NCBI GenBank assembly: GCA_030824575.1
Contig: JAVBXL010000016.1
Span: 1-64,000, forward strand
Source: a bacterium
GTDB lineage: Bacteria; Pseudomonadota; Alphaproteobacteria; Sphingomonadales; Sphingomonadaceae
Direction of reading: 5' to 3'
Length of the DNA: 64,000 nt
Shown: in pieces, positions 1 through 8,378 of the stretch
Numbering within the stretch: the first letter of the stretch is position 1
Layout of the letters: every line of letters begins with the position of its first letter
Position numbers and translations under genes: made by a program
The notes under the pieces: generated by a model
What the model saw: only the letters and a program-made list of their open reading frames with translations
Database searches by the model: none
What the model was told of the DNA's origin: nothing

Positions 1-117
1 ATCCTGAAATTTCCGAAGCGTAGCTTTTTGCCAGATTCCCTGACGGTAGTTTTTCCGCGAAAATATTTTTTATGGTTCTAAATCAAATAGATGGGTTAGG
101 CCCGAATAATCGAGTGG

Positions 118-184
118 GAGTGAATCGGATAAGATGGCCGTCCGGGGGACGGCCCTCCGATTTACTCGGCGGCGCAAGCCGCCG
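118..184 (+). promoter_or_regulatory. two-hairpin structured leader before aminotransferase
   Basis: The first hairpin pairs GAGT (118-121) and AATCGGA (123-129) with TCCGATT (156-162) and ACTC (164-167), enclosing a perfect GGCCGTCC/GGACGGCC stem with a GGG loop (136-154). The second, CGGCGGC-GCAA-GCCGCCG (167-184), closes with a GNRA tetraloop. No T-tract follows either, so a terminator is not obvious. They end 38 bases before the aminotransferase start. Bases 1-110 are AT-rich and hold nothing I can support as a gene; they may be the tail of an upstream intergenic region. Confidence 0.4.
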
Positions 185-222
185 CAGCGGCTGTCCACCA
201 TCACATCCTGATGGAGTGCCTG

Positions 223-1395
223 ATGCCTGAAAGCCCCCTTGGCCATCCCGTCTATCGGGACATGCCGACCACCATCTTTGAACATATGTCCGCCCGCGCC
301 CGCGACACCGGCGCGATCAACCTGGGCCAGGGTTTTCCCGAAGGCCCCGGCCCGCGCATCGTGCTGGAGGCGGCGGCCGATGCGCTGCTTACCCGGTCCA
401 GCCAATATCCGCCGATGGCCGGTCTGCCCGAATTGCGCGCTGCGGTCGCCGACCATTATGCCCGGCACCAAGGGCTGGACCTGACCCCGCAGGAGGTGAT
501 CGTCACCTCCGGCGCGACCGAGGCGATCGCCGCCAGCCTGCTCGCGCTGGTGAAGCCGGGCGACGAAGTGCTGATGCTCGCCCCGCTCTATGACGCCTAT
601 CTGCCGCTGGTCGAACGGGTCGGCGGCGTGGCGAAGGTCGTGACGCTGACCCCGCCCGACTGGCGCGTCACGCGCGAAGCGCTGAGCGCAGCGATCACGC
701 CCCGCACCCGCATCCTGCTGATGAACAACCCGGTGAACCCGACCGGCATCGTCCTGCGCGACGCGGAACTGGCGCTGCTCGCCGATCTGTGCGTCGCCCA
801 TGACCTTATCGCTATCTGCGATGAAGTCTGGGAACAGACCGTCTATGACGGCATCCCCCACCGCCCGCTGATCGCCTTTCCGGGGATGCGCGACCGCACG
901 GTCAAGATCGGGTCGGCGGGCAAGATCTTTTCCGTCACCGGGTGGAAGGTCGGCTGGATGTGTGCCGCCCCGCCGATCGCCACGCTGCTGGCGCGCGCCC
1001 ATCAATTCCTGACCTTCACCACGCCGCCCGGCCTGCAATGGGCGGTGGCACAGGGGCTGGCCTATCCCGACGCCTGGTTCTCCGACCAGCGCGCCACCTA
1101 TCAGGCGTCACGCGACCGGCTGGCGGCGGGGCTCACCGCAGCGGGCTATGTCGTACAGCCCAGCGGCGCCACCTGGTTCCTGTCGATCGACCTGCCAGCA
1201 TCAGGCATCGCGCTGGACGACGTGACCTTTTGCGAACGGATCATCGAGGAGGCCGGGGTGGCGGCGATCCCGATCAGCGCCTTCTATCCCGATGCGTCCA
1301 TCACGCACCTGGTCCGCCTCTGCTTTTCCAAGAGCGACGATACGCTGGATCAGGCGATCGAACGGCTCGCTGCCTTCCGCGCGACGCTCGGCTGA
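223..1395 (+). CDS. PLP-dependent class I/II aminotransferase
   Basis: Fold type I pyridoxal-phosphate aminotransferase, in style like the YbdL/methionine-aminotransferase branch; it would exchange an amino group between an amino acid and a 2-oxo acid in the cytoplasm. The 390-residue product shows NPVNPTG and the block SAGKIFSVTGWKVGW, in which Lys234 should form the internal aldimine, plus a C-terminal RLCFSK holding the carboxylate-binding arginine. I chose ATG 223 because GGAG lies six bases before it; the in-frame ATG at 211 lacks a ribosome site. The last 46 bases overlap the convergent membrane gene. The substrate cannot be read from sequence. Confidence 0.9.
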   Translation: MPESPLGHPVYRDMPTTIFEHMSARARDTGAINLGQGFPEGPGPRIVLEAAADALLTRSSQYPPMAGLPELRAAVADHYARHQGLDLTPQEVIVTSGATEAIAASLLALVKPGDEVLMLAPLYDAYLPLVERVGGVAKVVTLTPPDWRVTREALSAAITPRTRILLMNNPVNPTGIVLRDAELALLADLCVAHDLIAICDEVWEQTVYDGIPHRPLIAFPGMRDRTVKIGSAGKIFSVTGWKVGWMCAAPPIATLLARAHQFLTFTTPPGLQWAVAQGLAYPDAWFSDQRATYQASRDRLAAGLTAAGYVVQPSGATWFLSIDLPASGIALDDVTFCERIIEEAGVAAIPISAFYPDASITHLVRLCFSKSDDTLDQAIERLAAFRATLG

Positions 1396-1862
1396 CGCAC
1401 GATCGCCGCGCCCAGGATCAGCATTGCGATCAGCAGCAGCCCCTGCGCCGCCAGGAAGGGCGGTTCCGTCCCGGTCGGTGCCAAGGCATTGAGCGCCGGC
1501 ACCTTGAGGAAGCTCTGCACCACCAGCACGAACAGATTGAGCCACAGCGCCGCGGTCGCGCTCACCGCATAGGTCGCCCGCGCCCGGCCGCGCAGCTTGA
1601 GGCCATACAGCGCCACGAAAGCGACGATCAGCACCAGAGACGAGACGATCCCGACCCCGATCGCCGGCGTGAAGCCGCGAAAGGGAAAGAGGAAGCCGGT
1701 CAGGCTGGTCAGCAGCGTCGTGCCAAGGAAGACCGCCTGCGTGCCGGGCAAGAACCGCCCCTTCGCTTGTGCGGCCAGGGCGATGAGGCCCGCTACGATG
1801 GCGACCAGGCTGATCGCGACGTGCAGCGCGATGAAGGCGGGCATGGAAAGACCGAGGATCAT
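1350..1862 (-). CDS. small four-helix membrane protein, unknown function
   Basis: A 170-residue hydrophobic protein with about four predicted membrane helices (roughly residues 5-30, 40-60, 65-90 and 105-155), and a short basic C-terminus (RKAASR). I do not recognise a characterised family; it resembles small inner-membrane proteins of unknown role. The start at 1862 is supported by AAGGAG seven bases upstream; a longer in-frame start at 1901 would run into an intergenic repeat and is rejected. The 3' end overlaps the aminotransferase tail by 46 bases in convergent orientation, an unusually long overlap. Confidence 0.7.
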   Translation of the reverse strand: MILGLSMPAFIALHVAISLVAIVAGLIALAAQAKGRFLPGTQAVFLGTTLLTSLTGFLFPFRGFTPAIGVGIVSSLVLIVAFVALYGLKLRGRARATYAVSATAALWLNLFVLVVQSFLKVPALNALAPTGTEPPFLAAQGLLLIAMLILGAAIVRQPSVARKAASRSIA

Positions 1863-1895
1863 GATGTTTCTCCTTGGGAAAATTACTTCCCTTCC

Positions 1896-1985
1896 CGTCA
1901 TCCCCGCGAAGGCGGGGATCCATCTCCCAACAGCGCATCCATGTGCAACGTCAGGGGATGGATTCCCGCCTGCGCGGGAATGACG
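1896..1985. repeat. inverted pair of REP-like palindromes
   Basis: Two facing copies of a short palindromic unit: CGTCATCCCCGCGAAGGCGG... (1896-1924) and its near reverse complement ending GCGGGAATGACG (1957-1985). Each copy folds by itself (CCCCGC/GCGGGG; TTCCCGC/GCGGGAA) and the two can pair with one another. This is the classic intergenic REP/REPIN layout common in proteobacteria. It lies between the membrane-protein start and the SDR stop, filling that gap. Confidence 0.8.
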
Positions 1986-1992
1986 AATAGGG

Positions 1993-2778
1993 TCAGGCTT
2001 TTATCATATACCGCGCCGCCGCATCCTTGAGCGACAGGCCCGGCCGCAACGCCCCCCGCGCGGCGAGATAGGCGTCCAGATCGCCCCGGTCCGGCAGCGC
2101 CGGAATGGTGATCGCCTCGCCCATGTCCAGCCCGGCCAGCGCCGCGTCGACCATCACCTCGACATCCATCACCATCTCGGCCGGGATGCCGGCGATCTGC
2201 GCGTCGGTCCAGATCGCCGTCCGCGTGATCCCCGGCAGCACCGCCTGCACCTTCACGCCCTTGGCTCCCAGTTCGACCTGCAACGCCTCGGTAAAGGCCA
2301 GGACATAGGCCTTGCTCGCCGGATAGACCGCCGTGAAGCCGTCGGGCATCAGCGCCGTGACCGACGTGATGTTGATCAGCGTCCCCGCCCCGTTCGCCGC
2401 CAGTCGCGGCGCAATGGCGCGGGACAGCCGCGTCACTGCCAGGATGTTGAGCGCGATCATGCCGGTGAGGTAATCCGGGTCGGTTTCGACGAAGCCCTGT
2501 TCGCCTGCAATGCCCGCATTGTTGACCAGACCGGTGATGGCGTCGTCATCGCGCAGCCGCGTCTCGATCCGGGCCAGGTCGTCGGCCTTGGCCAGATCGG
2601 CGGCGATCACCTCGACGCCAACGCCGGTCTGCTCGCGCAAACTGGCGGCCAGGGCCTCCAGCTTGTCCGCGCGCCGGGCGACCAGGATCAGATTGGCGCC
2701 GCGCTTGGCGAAGCGATCGGCATAGACCGCGCCAATGCCGTCCGACGCGCCGGTGATGAGAATGGTTTCGTTGGTCAT
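1993..2778 (-). CDS. short-chain dehydrogenase/reductase
   Basis: Classical NAD(P)-dependent oxidoreductase of 261 residues, cytoplasmic. The Rossmann nucleotide motif TGASDGIG is at the N-terminus, NNAG near residue 85, and the active-site YPASK (Tyr-x3-Lys) near residue 155. An Arg-Arg after the second strand (VARRADK) suggests NADP(H) preference. I took ATG 2778 since AAGGAG lies seven bases upstream; a 14-residue extension from 2820 would read through the upstream hairpin. It follows the alpha/beta hydrolase on the same strand, with a hairpin between, so the two may be cotranscribed. Substrate unknown. Confidence 0.9.
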   Translation of the reverse strand: MTNETILITGASDGIGAVYADRFAKRGANLILVARRADKLEALAASLREQTGVGVEVIAADLAKADDLARIETRLRDDDAITGLVNNAGIAGEQGFVETDPDYLTGMIALNILAVTRLSRAIAPRLAANGAGTLINITSVTALMPDGFTAVYPASKAYVLAFTEALQVELGAKGVKVQAVLPGITRTAIWTDAQIAGIPAEMVMDVEVMVDAALAGLDMGEAITIPALPDRGDLDAYLAARGALRPGLSLKDAAARYMIKA

Positions 2779-2801
2779 GGGAAGTCTCCTTTGAAAGGGC
2801 T

Positions 2802-2836
2802 CCCGTTCGTTTCTCGACACGCTCGAAACGAACGGG
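2802..2836. repeat. perfect 12-bp hairpin between SDR and hydrolase
   Basis: CCCGTTCGTTTC (2802-2813) and GAAACGAACGGG (2825-2836) are perfect reverse complements around an 11-base loop TCGACACGCTC. It has no T-tract, so it is more likely a member of the CGTTCG...CGAACGG intergenic repeat family seen elsewhere in this window than an intrinsic terminator. It would sit in the mRNA between hydrolase and SDR. Confidence 0.65.
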
Positions 2837-2846
2837 GTCGATAGTG

Positions 2847-3677
2847 TCAGCCGTTGATGAAATCGAGCAGGTCGGTGTTGAACCGATCCTGATGCGTGAC
2901 CGTCAGTCCATGATCGGCCCCTTCATACACGATCAGCACCGCATCCGTAACGATCTTCACGGTGGAGAGGGCGGCCGCGCCGATCGGCACGATCTGGTCG
3001 TCATCGCCATGCAGCACCAAAGTCGGCACATCGATCCTGGCCAGGTCGGCATGAAAATCGCTCTCGGAAAAGGCGCGGATGCTGTCGAGCTGACCCTTCA
3101 ACCCGCCCATCATTCCCTGCCGCACGAAATCGTCGCGCACGCCCTCGGAGATCACCGCGCCTGCGCGGTTGTAGCCGTAGAAGGGGATGGTCAGATCCTT
3201 GAAGAACTGGCTGCGATTGTCGAACGTGCCCTTGCGGATGCCGTCGAACACTTCGATCGGCAGACCGCCCGGATTGGCCTCGGTCTTGAGCATCAGCGGC
3301 GGCACCGCGCCGATCAGCGCCAGCTTCGCAACCCGGCTCGTGCCATGGCGGCCGACATAGCGGGTGACTTCGCCGCCGCCGGTCGAATGGCCGACCAGGA
3401 TGACATCGTGCAAATCCAGCGCCGCGATCACATCGGCCAGATCGTCGGCATATTGGTCCATGTTGTTATTGTGCCACACCTGATCCGACCGGCCATGGCT
3501 GCGGCGGTCATGGGCGATGGTGCGGAAGCCCTTATTGGCGAAAAACACCATCTGCGCGTCCCAGGCGTCGGCGCTCAGAGGCCAGCCATGGGAAAAGACG
3601 ATCGGCTGGCCATCGCGCGGGCCCCAATCCTTGTAAAAGATGCGGGTGCCGTCCTTGGTGGTCACGAAATTGCACAT
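2847..3677 (-). CDS. non-heme haloperoxidase-type alpha/beta hydrolase
   Basis: Alpha/beta hydrolase of 276 residues resembling the cofactor-free chloroperoxidase/perhydrolase family. The nucleophile elbow GHSTGG puts Ser98 in place; HGDDDQIVP supplies Asp227 and ADHGLT supplies His256, numbering almost identical to the triad known for this family (Ser98/Asp228/His257). The natural reaction is probably ester or lactone hydrolysis; perhydrolysis is a known side activity. The start at 3677 fits this family's usual N-terminus ([19 protein letters not shown]) and has AAGGG upstream; the much longer open frame above it is antisense to the regulator and not real. Neighbouring SDR and divergent GlxA-type regulator suggest a small detoxification unit. 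Confidence 0.88.
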   Translation of the reverse strand: MCNFVTTKDGTRIFYKDWGPRDGQPIVFSHGWPLSADAWDAQMVFFANKGFRTIAHDRRSHGRSDQVWHNNNMDQYADDLADVIAALDLHDVILVGHSTGGGEVTRYVGRHGTSRVAKLALIGAVPPLMLKTEANPGGLPIEVFDGIRKGTFDNRSQFFKDLTIPFYGYNRAGAVISEGVRDDFVRQGMMGGLKGQLDSIRAFSESDFHADLARIDVPTLVLHGDDDQIVPIGAAALSTVKIVTDAVLIVYEGADHGLTVTHQDRFNTDLLDFING

Positions 3678-3806
3678 GATGCATATCCCTTCTGTGTCTG
3701 GAAGGGCGTCTCTCTCGCCCTGTGCTTGCAGTTTTAAGGGCAATGACGGAGGATCGGGATTGGCGGTCCCGACATTAAGCGGGCCGATTGCGACAAAGGC
3801 TGCCCC

Positions 3807-4790
3807 ATGGACGCAACGCAGACCCCCAGGGCTGAAATCGGCATCCTCCTCTACCGCGATTGCCAGCAGGCGATGGTCCATGGCATGACCGACCTGATCG
3901 CCATCGCCGGGCAGTTTTCGCACCAGCATGGCGGCCCGATGCTGCGGGTCAGCCATTGGCGGATGCAGGCCGATGAAGGCTTCGCTCGCAGTCACGACAC
4001 GCATGAAGGCCATCCCGGCACGCCCGACATCTGGCTCGTACCCGGCCGCCTGTCGGGCGTGCCCGATGCGCAGGAAGCCGCGCCCTATGCCCGCTGGCTG
4101 CTGGATCGCCACGCCGCCGGCACCACCCTCGCCTCCAACTGCGGCGGCGCGTTCCTGCTCGCGGCGACCGGGTTGCTCAGCGGCCGCCCGGCGACGACCC
4201 ACTGGTGGTTCGCCGATCCGTTCCGCACCCGCTTTCCCGACGTCAAACTGGATTGCGACCGCATCGTCATCGACGATGGCGACATCATCACCGCCGGCGG
4301 CCTGATGGCCTGGACCGATCTTGGCCTGCGGCTGGTCGATCGTCTGCTCGGCCCGACGGTCATGCTCGACACCGCCAAATTCCTGCTGATCGACAGCGCC
4401 GGGCGCGAACAGAAGCATTTCGCCCGCTTCATGCCGCGCATGACCCATGGCGACGAACCGATATTGAAGGCGCAACACTGGCTCGCCGCCCGCGAGACCA
4501 AGGCCGTCAGCGTGCGCGACATGGCGGCGCAGGTCGGCATGGAGGAACGCACCTTCCAGCGCCGGTTCAAGGCGGCGACCGCCATGACCCCGATCGAATA
4601 TGTCCAGCATTTGCGCATCGCCAAGGCGCGCGAACATCTGGAATTTACCCGCCGCACCGTGGACCAGATCGCCTGGAGCGTCGGCTATGAGGACGCCGCC
4701 GCCTTCCGCAAGCTGTTCCACCGCCTCGTCGGCCTCTCGCCCGGCGACTATCGCGCCCGCTTCGCAGCGCCGAGTGCGCAGGCGGCCTGA
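3807..4790 (+). CDS. GlxA-family transcriptional regulator (DJ-1/PfpI + AraC HTH)
   Basis: Transcription factor of 327 residues with an N-terminal DJ-1/PfpI (GATase1-like) sensor domain (about 10-190) and a C-terminal AraC-type double helix-turn-helix (about 220-315). The nucleophile-elbow cysteine of the DJ-1 fold is retained in ASNCGGAF. The HTH region shows [16 protein letters not shown] and the second-helix signature [17 protein letters not shown] lies seven bases before the ATG. Divergent from the haloperoxidase-type hydrolase with a 129-bp shared promoter region, so the hydrolase (and SDR behind it) are the obvious candidates for control. Inducer unknown. Confidence 0.88.
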   Translation: MDATQTPRAEIGILLYRDCQQAMVHGMTDLIAIAGQFSHQHGGPMLRVSHWRMQADEGFARSHDTHEGHPGTPDIWLVPGRLSGVPDAQEAAPYARWLLDRHAAGTTLASNCGGAFLLAATGLLSGRPATTHWWFADPFRTRFPDVKLDCDRIVIDDGDIITAGGLMAWTDLGLRLVDRLLGPTVMLDTAKFLLIDSAGREQKHFARFMPRMTHGDEPILKAQHWLAARETKAVSVRDMAAQVGMEERTFQRRFKAATAMTPIEYVQHLRIAKAREHLEFTRRTVDQIAWSVGYEDAAAFRKLFHRLVGLSPGDYRARFAAPSAQAA

Positions 4791-4791
4791 A

Positions 4792-4821
4792 ATTTTCGAT
4801 AGTTAGCTAACTATCGAAAAT
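4792..4821. promoter_or_regulatory. perfect 30-bp AT-rich palindrome
   Basis: The half-site ATTTTCGATAGTTAG is followed directly by its exact reverse complement, with no spacer and AGCT at the centre. It starts two bases after the regulator stop and lies 94 bases before the rmuC start. As RNA it could only form a stem with a minimal loop, flanked by T-rich ends on both strands, so it could be a bidirectional terminator; as DNA it has the form of a dimer operator. Confidence 0.6.
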
Positions 4822-4914
4822 CGTTATGGCGATTCAACTGTCGCACTCGTCGTCTCACACTTGCGGCATCTGCCCTCGCCCGCTAGGTTCCTGTTTCGTT
4901 CCCAAAGGATTATC

Positions 4915-6393
4915 ATGGACAGCCTGGCCGCCCTCTTCATTCTCGTCGCGTTGCTGATCGGGCTGGCCGTCGGCTGGCTGCTCAGCGCCCGGTCCACCGC
5001 CCCGCTCGCGGCGGAAAAGGCCGATCTCGCCACCAGACTCGACCTCGCCACCACCCAGCGCAACGGCGCCATCGCCGAACTGGCGGTGGAAAAGGAGCGC
5101 GTCGCCCAGGCCGAAACCCGCATCGCCCGCCTCGAATCGGCGCAGGTCGCAGCCGATCAACGGCTGGAATCCATTCAGGCCGCCGCCGCCCAGCGCATCG
5201 ACGCCATCCAGGCCGAACGCGAAGCCGCGCTGCGCGAGTTGGCCGCGCTCAAATCCGACACCCAGGCCCGCACCCAGGCCTTCGAACAGCAGATCGCCGC
5301 GCTGCGGGATGCCAAGGAGCAACTCTCCGCCCAGTTCAGCGAGATTGGCGGCAAGCTGCTCGAATCGGCTCAGACCCAGTTCCTGACCCGCGCCGACCAG
5401 CGCTTCGCCCAGGCAAACGAAAAGAGCGAAGCGCAGCTCAAGACCCTGCTCAACCCCGTTGAAACCACGCTCAAACGCTATGAAGAAGGCCTCGCCCGCG
5501 TCGAAAAGGACCGCGTCGGCAGCTATGCCGAACTGCGCGAGGCGGTGCAGCAGGTCCATCTGGGCCAAGGCCAGGTGCGGGAGGAAACCGCCAAGCTGGT
5601 CAATGCGCTCCGCGCCGCGCCCAAGACCCGCGGTCGCTGGGGCGAACAGCAGTTCAAGAACCTCATCGAAACCGCGGGCCTCTCGCCTTTCGTTGATTTC
5701 AAAGAGGAAGTTTCGGTCGCGGTGGAAGACGGCCGGATGCGGCCCGACTTCATCATCAACCTGCCCGGCGACCAGCAGATGGTGGTCGACGTCAAATGCT
5801 CGCTCGTCGCTTATCTCAACGCCGTCGATCAGGTCGACCCCGGCTTACGCGACGCCCATATGCTCGACCATGCCCGCGCCATGCGCACCCACGCCGACGC
5901 GCTGGGGCGCAAGGCCTATTGGGAGCAATTCGACAAGGTGCCCGACTTCGTCATCATGTATGTGCCCGGCGACAATTTCGTCACCGCCGCGCTGGAAGCG
6001 GACATGGACCTGTGGGAACGCGCGGCGAAGAACCGCGTCATCATCTGCGGCCCCGCCACCTTTCTCCCCCTCGCGCGCACACTTGCAGGCCATTGGCGTC
6101 AGGCCAAAATGCAGGAACAGGCGCAGCAGGTCGGCCAGCTCGGCAAGGAACTCTATGAGCGCCTCGCCGTCGCCGCGACCCATCTCAAGCGCCTCGGCTC
6201 CGGCCTCAACAGCGCCGTCTCCAACTATAACAGCTTCATCGGCAGCTTCGAAACCCGCGTCCTGTCCACCGGCCGCAAGTTCCGCGAGCTCGACATCGAA
6301 ACCGGCGGCAAAGAGATCGAAACGCTCGAACCACTCGACGTGCTGGCACGCGACGCCCAGACCGAGGAAGCGCGCGCCCTGCCGGCAGCGTAA
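4915..6393 (+). CDS. rmuC: RmuC-family DNA recombination protein
   Basis: RmuC limits inverted-repeat recombination in E. coli and carries a PD-(D/E)xK nuclease-like domain. The 492-residue product begins with one membrane helix (about 4-25), continues with a long Ala/Glu/Arg-rich coiled coil (about 30-170), and ends in the conserved RmuC domain with RGRWGE and VVDVKCSL, where the Asp and Lys of the nuclease-like core lie. The ATG at 4915 has AAAGGA five bases upstream; an earlier start at 4861 would add 18 residues without a ribosome site. It stands alone, 88 bases before a small open frame and nadD. Confidence 0.92.
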   Translation: MDSLAALFILVALLIGLAVGWLLSARSTAPLAAEKADLATRLDLATTQRNGAIAELAVEKERVAQAETRIARLESAQVAADQRLESIQAAAAQRIDAIQAEREAALRELAALKSDTQARTQAFEQQIAALRDAKEQLSAQFSEIGGKLLESAQTQFLTRADQRFAQANEKSEAQLKTLLNPVETTLKRYEEGLARVEKDRVGSYAELREAVQQVHLGQGQVREETAKLVNALRAAPKTRGRWGEQQFKNLIETAGLSPFVDFKEEVSVAVEDGRMRPDFIINLPGDQQMVVDVKCSLVAYLNAVDQVDPGLRDAHMLDHARAMRTHADALGRKAYWEQFDKVPDFVIMYVPGDNFVTAALEADMDLWERAAKNRVIICGPATFLPLARTLAGHWRQAKMQEQAQQVGQLGKELYERLAVAATHLKRLGSGLNSAVSNYNSFIGSFETRVLSTGRKFRELDIETGGKEIETLEPLDVLARDAQTEEARALPAA

Positions 6394-6481
6394 CGAACAA
6401 ATAGAGGAACAAGCACGGCTCGCCTGCGTCTCTTTCCCATAAGCGACCAGACTCAACCAGGATCGCGGGTCGGAGATGATC

Positions 6482-6655
6482 ATGTGGAAGACTTTATTGA
6501 CGCGCCGCCCGCTGCGGCGCCCGGACAAGGCAAAGGTTGATCCGCCGCCGCGCGATGGCCGGACCGCGTTGGACAGTCCCTTTGCCGACCTGATGGCGAA
6601 ACTGGACAAGATTCCCTATCGGCGGACGCACAAGCCCGCATTTGGCGGCCGCTGA
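6482..6655 (+). CDS. 57-residue basic protein of unknown function
   Basis: A short frame (starts MWKTLLTRRPLRRPDKAK, ends HKPAFGGR) rich in Arg, Lys and Pro, without a membrane segment. GGAG sits six bases before ATG 6482, which I prefer over the in-frame ATG at 6476 that abuts the same GGAG. Its stop lies 58 bases before nadD, on the same strand. I know no family; the strong ribosome site and position suggest a real gene, but composition alone could produce such a frame in GC-rich DNA. Confidence 0.5.
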   Translation: MWKTLLTRRPLRRPDKAKVDPPPRDGRTALDSPFADLMAKLDKIPYRRTHKPAFGGR

Positions 6656-6713
6656 CCCGGATCAGCCGATCGGCCCCATTGCGACCCTGCCGTCGCGCTG
6701 GCATGGCAGGTCC

Positions 6714-7343
6714 ATGACACGCATCGGCCTGCTTGGCGGCTCCTTCAATCCGGCGCATGGCGGCCATCGCGCCATCTCGCTCTTCGCGAGGGACGCGCTC
6801 GAACTTGACGAAATCTGGTGGCTCGTCTCCCCCGGCAACCCTTTGAAGCCTGCTAAGGGCATGGCCCCGCTCGCCGCCCGCCTCGCCCATGCCCGCACAA
6901 TCGCCCGCCGCGCCCCGATTCGCGCCACCGCGATCGAGCGGCAGCTACGCACGCGCTACACCGTCGATACGCTCCGCGCGCTCACCCGCCGCTACCCCAA
7001 AAACCGCTTCATCTGGCTGATGGGCGCGGATAATCTGGCGCAATTTGGCCAGTGGCACAATTGGCGCGGCATCGCCAGGCAAATGCCCATTGCTGTTATC
7101 GCCCGTCCGGGCTATGATGATGCCTCTCGTGGCTCTGCGGCCATGAGCTGGCTGCGGCGCTTCGTCCGGTCCGCGCGCCAGAGTGCAGACTGGACGAATT
7201 GGAGACCACCGGCGCTCGTGCTATTGCGCTTTCGCCCTGATCCAAGATCGGCAACCCTGCTGCGGCAGGCGGACCCCCTCTGGCATCGCGAATATGAAGC
7301 AACGTGTGTGCGCGATCCGCTCACGCGCCGGTATGTCATCTAG
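6714..7343 (+). CDS. nadD: nicotinate-nucleotide adenylyltransferase
   Basis: Makes deamido-NAD from nicotinate mononucleotide and ATP, the penultimate step of NAD synthesis. The 209-residue product opens with the nucleotidyltransferase signature GGSFNPAHGGH (GxFxPxHxGH), has the family's WLMGADNL near residue 100, and a C-terminal RSATLLR matching the SSTxIR-type ATP motif. ATG 6714 matches the family N-terminus; the upstream alternative TTG at 6642 overlaps the small gene and is not used. It is the first gene of the conserved nadD-rsfS-rlmH run, 12 bases before rsfS. Confidence 0.93.
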   Translation: MTRIGLLGGSFNPAHGGHRAISLFARDALELDEIWWLVSPGNPLKPAKGMAPLAARLAHARTIARRAPIRATAIERQLRTRYTVDTLRALTRRYPKNRFIWLMGADNLAQFGQWHNWRGIARQMPIAVIARPGYDDASRGSAAMSWLRRFVRSARQSADWTNWRPPALVLLRFRPDPRSATLLRQADPLWHREYEATCVRDPLTRRYVI

Positions 7344-7355
7344 ATTGGAGTATCA

Positions 7356-7745
7356 TTGTCTAACCTCGCCCCTGCCAACGACACCGCGCTTGGCGCTGAA
7401 TCCGTGGCCGCCCTGCACGCCCTCGTCATGCAATCGCTCGACGACGACCAGGCTCAGGAAACCATCTCGATCCCCTTGGAAGGCAAGAGCAGCATCGCCG
7501 ATTATATGGTGATCGCCAGCGGCCGTTCGTCGCGTCAGGTCGCCGCGATCGCCCAGCATTTGGCCGAACGGATCAAGAAGGAAACCGGCCGCTCCGCGCG
7601 TGTCGAGGGCCTGCCGGTCGCCGACTGGGTACTGATCGATGCCGGCGACGTGATCGTCCATCTGTTCAAGCCGGAAGTGCGCAGCTTCTACAATCTGGAA
7701 CGGATGTGGGGCTTCGTCGACGCCCCGGTCGCGGGCAACGCCTGA
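7356..7745 (+). CDS. rsfS: ribosome silencing factor RsfS
   Basis: RsfS (Iojap family) binds ribosomal protein uL14 on the large subunit and blocks subunit joining when nutrients are scarce. The 129-residue protein shows the family core: DYMVIASGRSSRQVAAIA, then GLPVADWVLIDAGDVIVHLF and a YNLERMW end. It uses a TTG start with GGAG five bases upstream; no closer ATG fits the domain. Length is normal for the family. Located between nadD and rlmH, as in most alphaproteobacteria. Confidence 0.94.
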   Translation: MSNLAPANDTALGAESVAALHALVMQSLDDDQAQETISIPLEGKSSIADYMVIASGRSSRQVAAIAQHLAERIKKETGRSARVEGLPVADWVLIDAGDVIVHLFKPEVRSFYNLERMWGFVDAPVAGNA

Positions 7746-7760
7746 ACTTTTAGGGAGTCT

Positions 7761-7860
7761 CCGTTCGTCCTGAGTAGCCGCTGAGCGAAGTCGAAGCGGC
7801 GTATCGAAGGATCACGCGGATACCTCGATACGGGGCTTCGCCCTTACGCAGCATGAACGG
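7761..7860. repeat. sphingomonad-type intergenic repeat
   Basis: A 100-bp block bounded by CCGTTC (7761-7766) and GAACGG (7855-7860), containing GAGCGAAGTCGAAG and an internal inverted repeat CGTATCGA/TCGATACG. Similar GAGC-(GAAG/TTG)TCGAAG cores occur at 11,715 and 49,794. It fills most of the rsfS-rlmH gap and lies inside a cotranscribed cluster. Confidence 0.7.
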
Positions 7861-7868
7861 AGTAGGGT

Positions 7869-8306
7869 GTGCTCCTCCACATCATCGCGCGCGGCAAGAT
7901 CGGGCGCTCGCCCGAAGCCGACCTGGTCGACCGTTATGTCAAGCGGCTGACCATGCCGCACAAGATCACCGAAATGCCCGAAAATTCCGGCAAGGGTGGG
8001 GGAGGCAAGCTGCCCCCCGCCGGCCCCGGCACCGTCACGGTCATGCTGGACGAAAAGGGCAAGCAACTCGGCTCCCTCGACTTCGCCCGCCGGATCGAGG
8101 GCTGGCGCGACGCAGGCACGCGCGAATGTCGCTTCCTGATCGGCGCGGCCGACGGGTTCGATGACGCGGACCGGGACAATGCGGACCTGCTGATCGCCTT
8201 CGGTGCGATGACATGGCCGCATATGATGGCCCGCGCCATGCTGGCGGAACAGCTCTGGCGCGCCTGTTCGATCCTCGCGGGCCACCCCTATCATCGCGAG
8301 GGCTAG
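7869..8306 (+). CDS. rlmH: 23S rRNA (pseudouridine1915-N3)-methyltransferase
   Basis: RlmH is a SPOUT (alpha/beta-knot) dimer that methylates pseudouridine 1915 in helix 69 of 23S rRNA using SAM. The 145-residue product has the family's N-terminus (MLLHIIARGKIG), LDEKGKQLGSLDFA in the middle, and the SAM-knot region FLIGAADGFDD with the C-terminal GHPYHREG. A GTG start at 7869 with GGAG six bases upstream fits the family; length is usual minus a few residues. Its position after rsfS is conserved. Confidence 0.95.
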   Translation: MLLHIIARGKIGRSPEADLVDRYVKRLTMPHKITEMPENSGKGGGGKLPPAGPGTVTVMLDEKGKQLGSLDFARRIEGWRDAGTRECRFLIGAADGFDDADRDNADLLIAFGAMTWPHMMARAMLAEQLWRACSILAGHPYHREG

Positions 8307-8378
8307 CCGCCCTTTCGACCATGCTCGACACGCCCCGCGCTTATGCCTAGTCACGGAAGACAAGGGTCGGGACATCGG

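Noticed and set aside
123-162. Same arms AATCGGA/TCCGATT here and at 60,747-60,769, suggesting a shared operator
   Set aside because: Spacing differs greatly (26 versus 9 bases) and the arms here are part of a larger RNA-like stem; seven-base coincidence is plausible.
70-1038. A 322-codon minus-strand frame opposite the aminotransferase
   Set aside because: No domain, low-complexity Arg/Gln/His-rich product, opposite a certain PLP enzyme.
3678-4721. N-terminal extension of the haloperoxidase-type hydrolase to 624 residues
   Set aside because: The extra part is antisense to the GlxA-type regulator, whose DJ-1 and HTH motifs are clear; the hydrolase has its normal family start at 3677.
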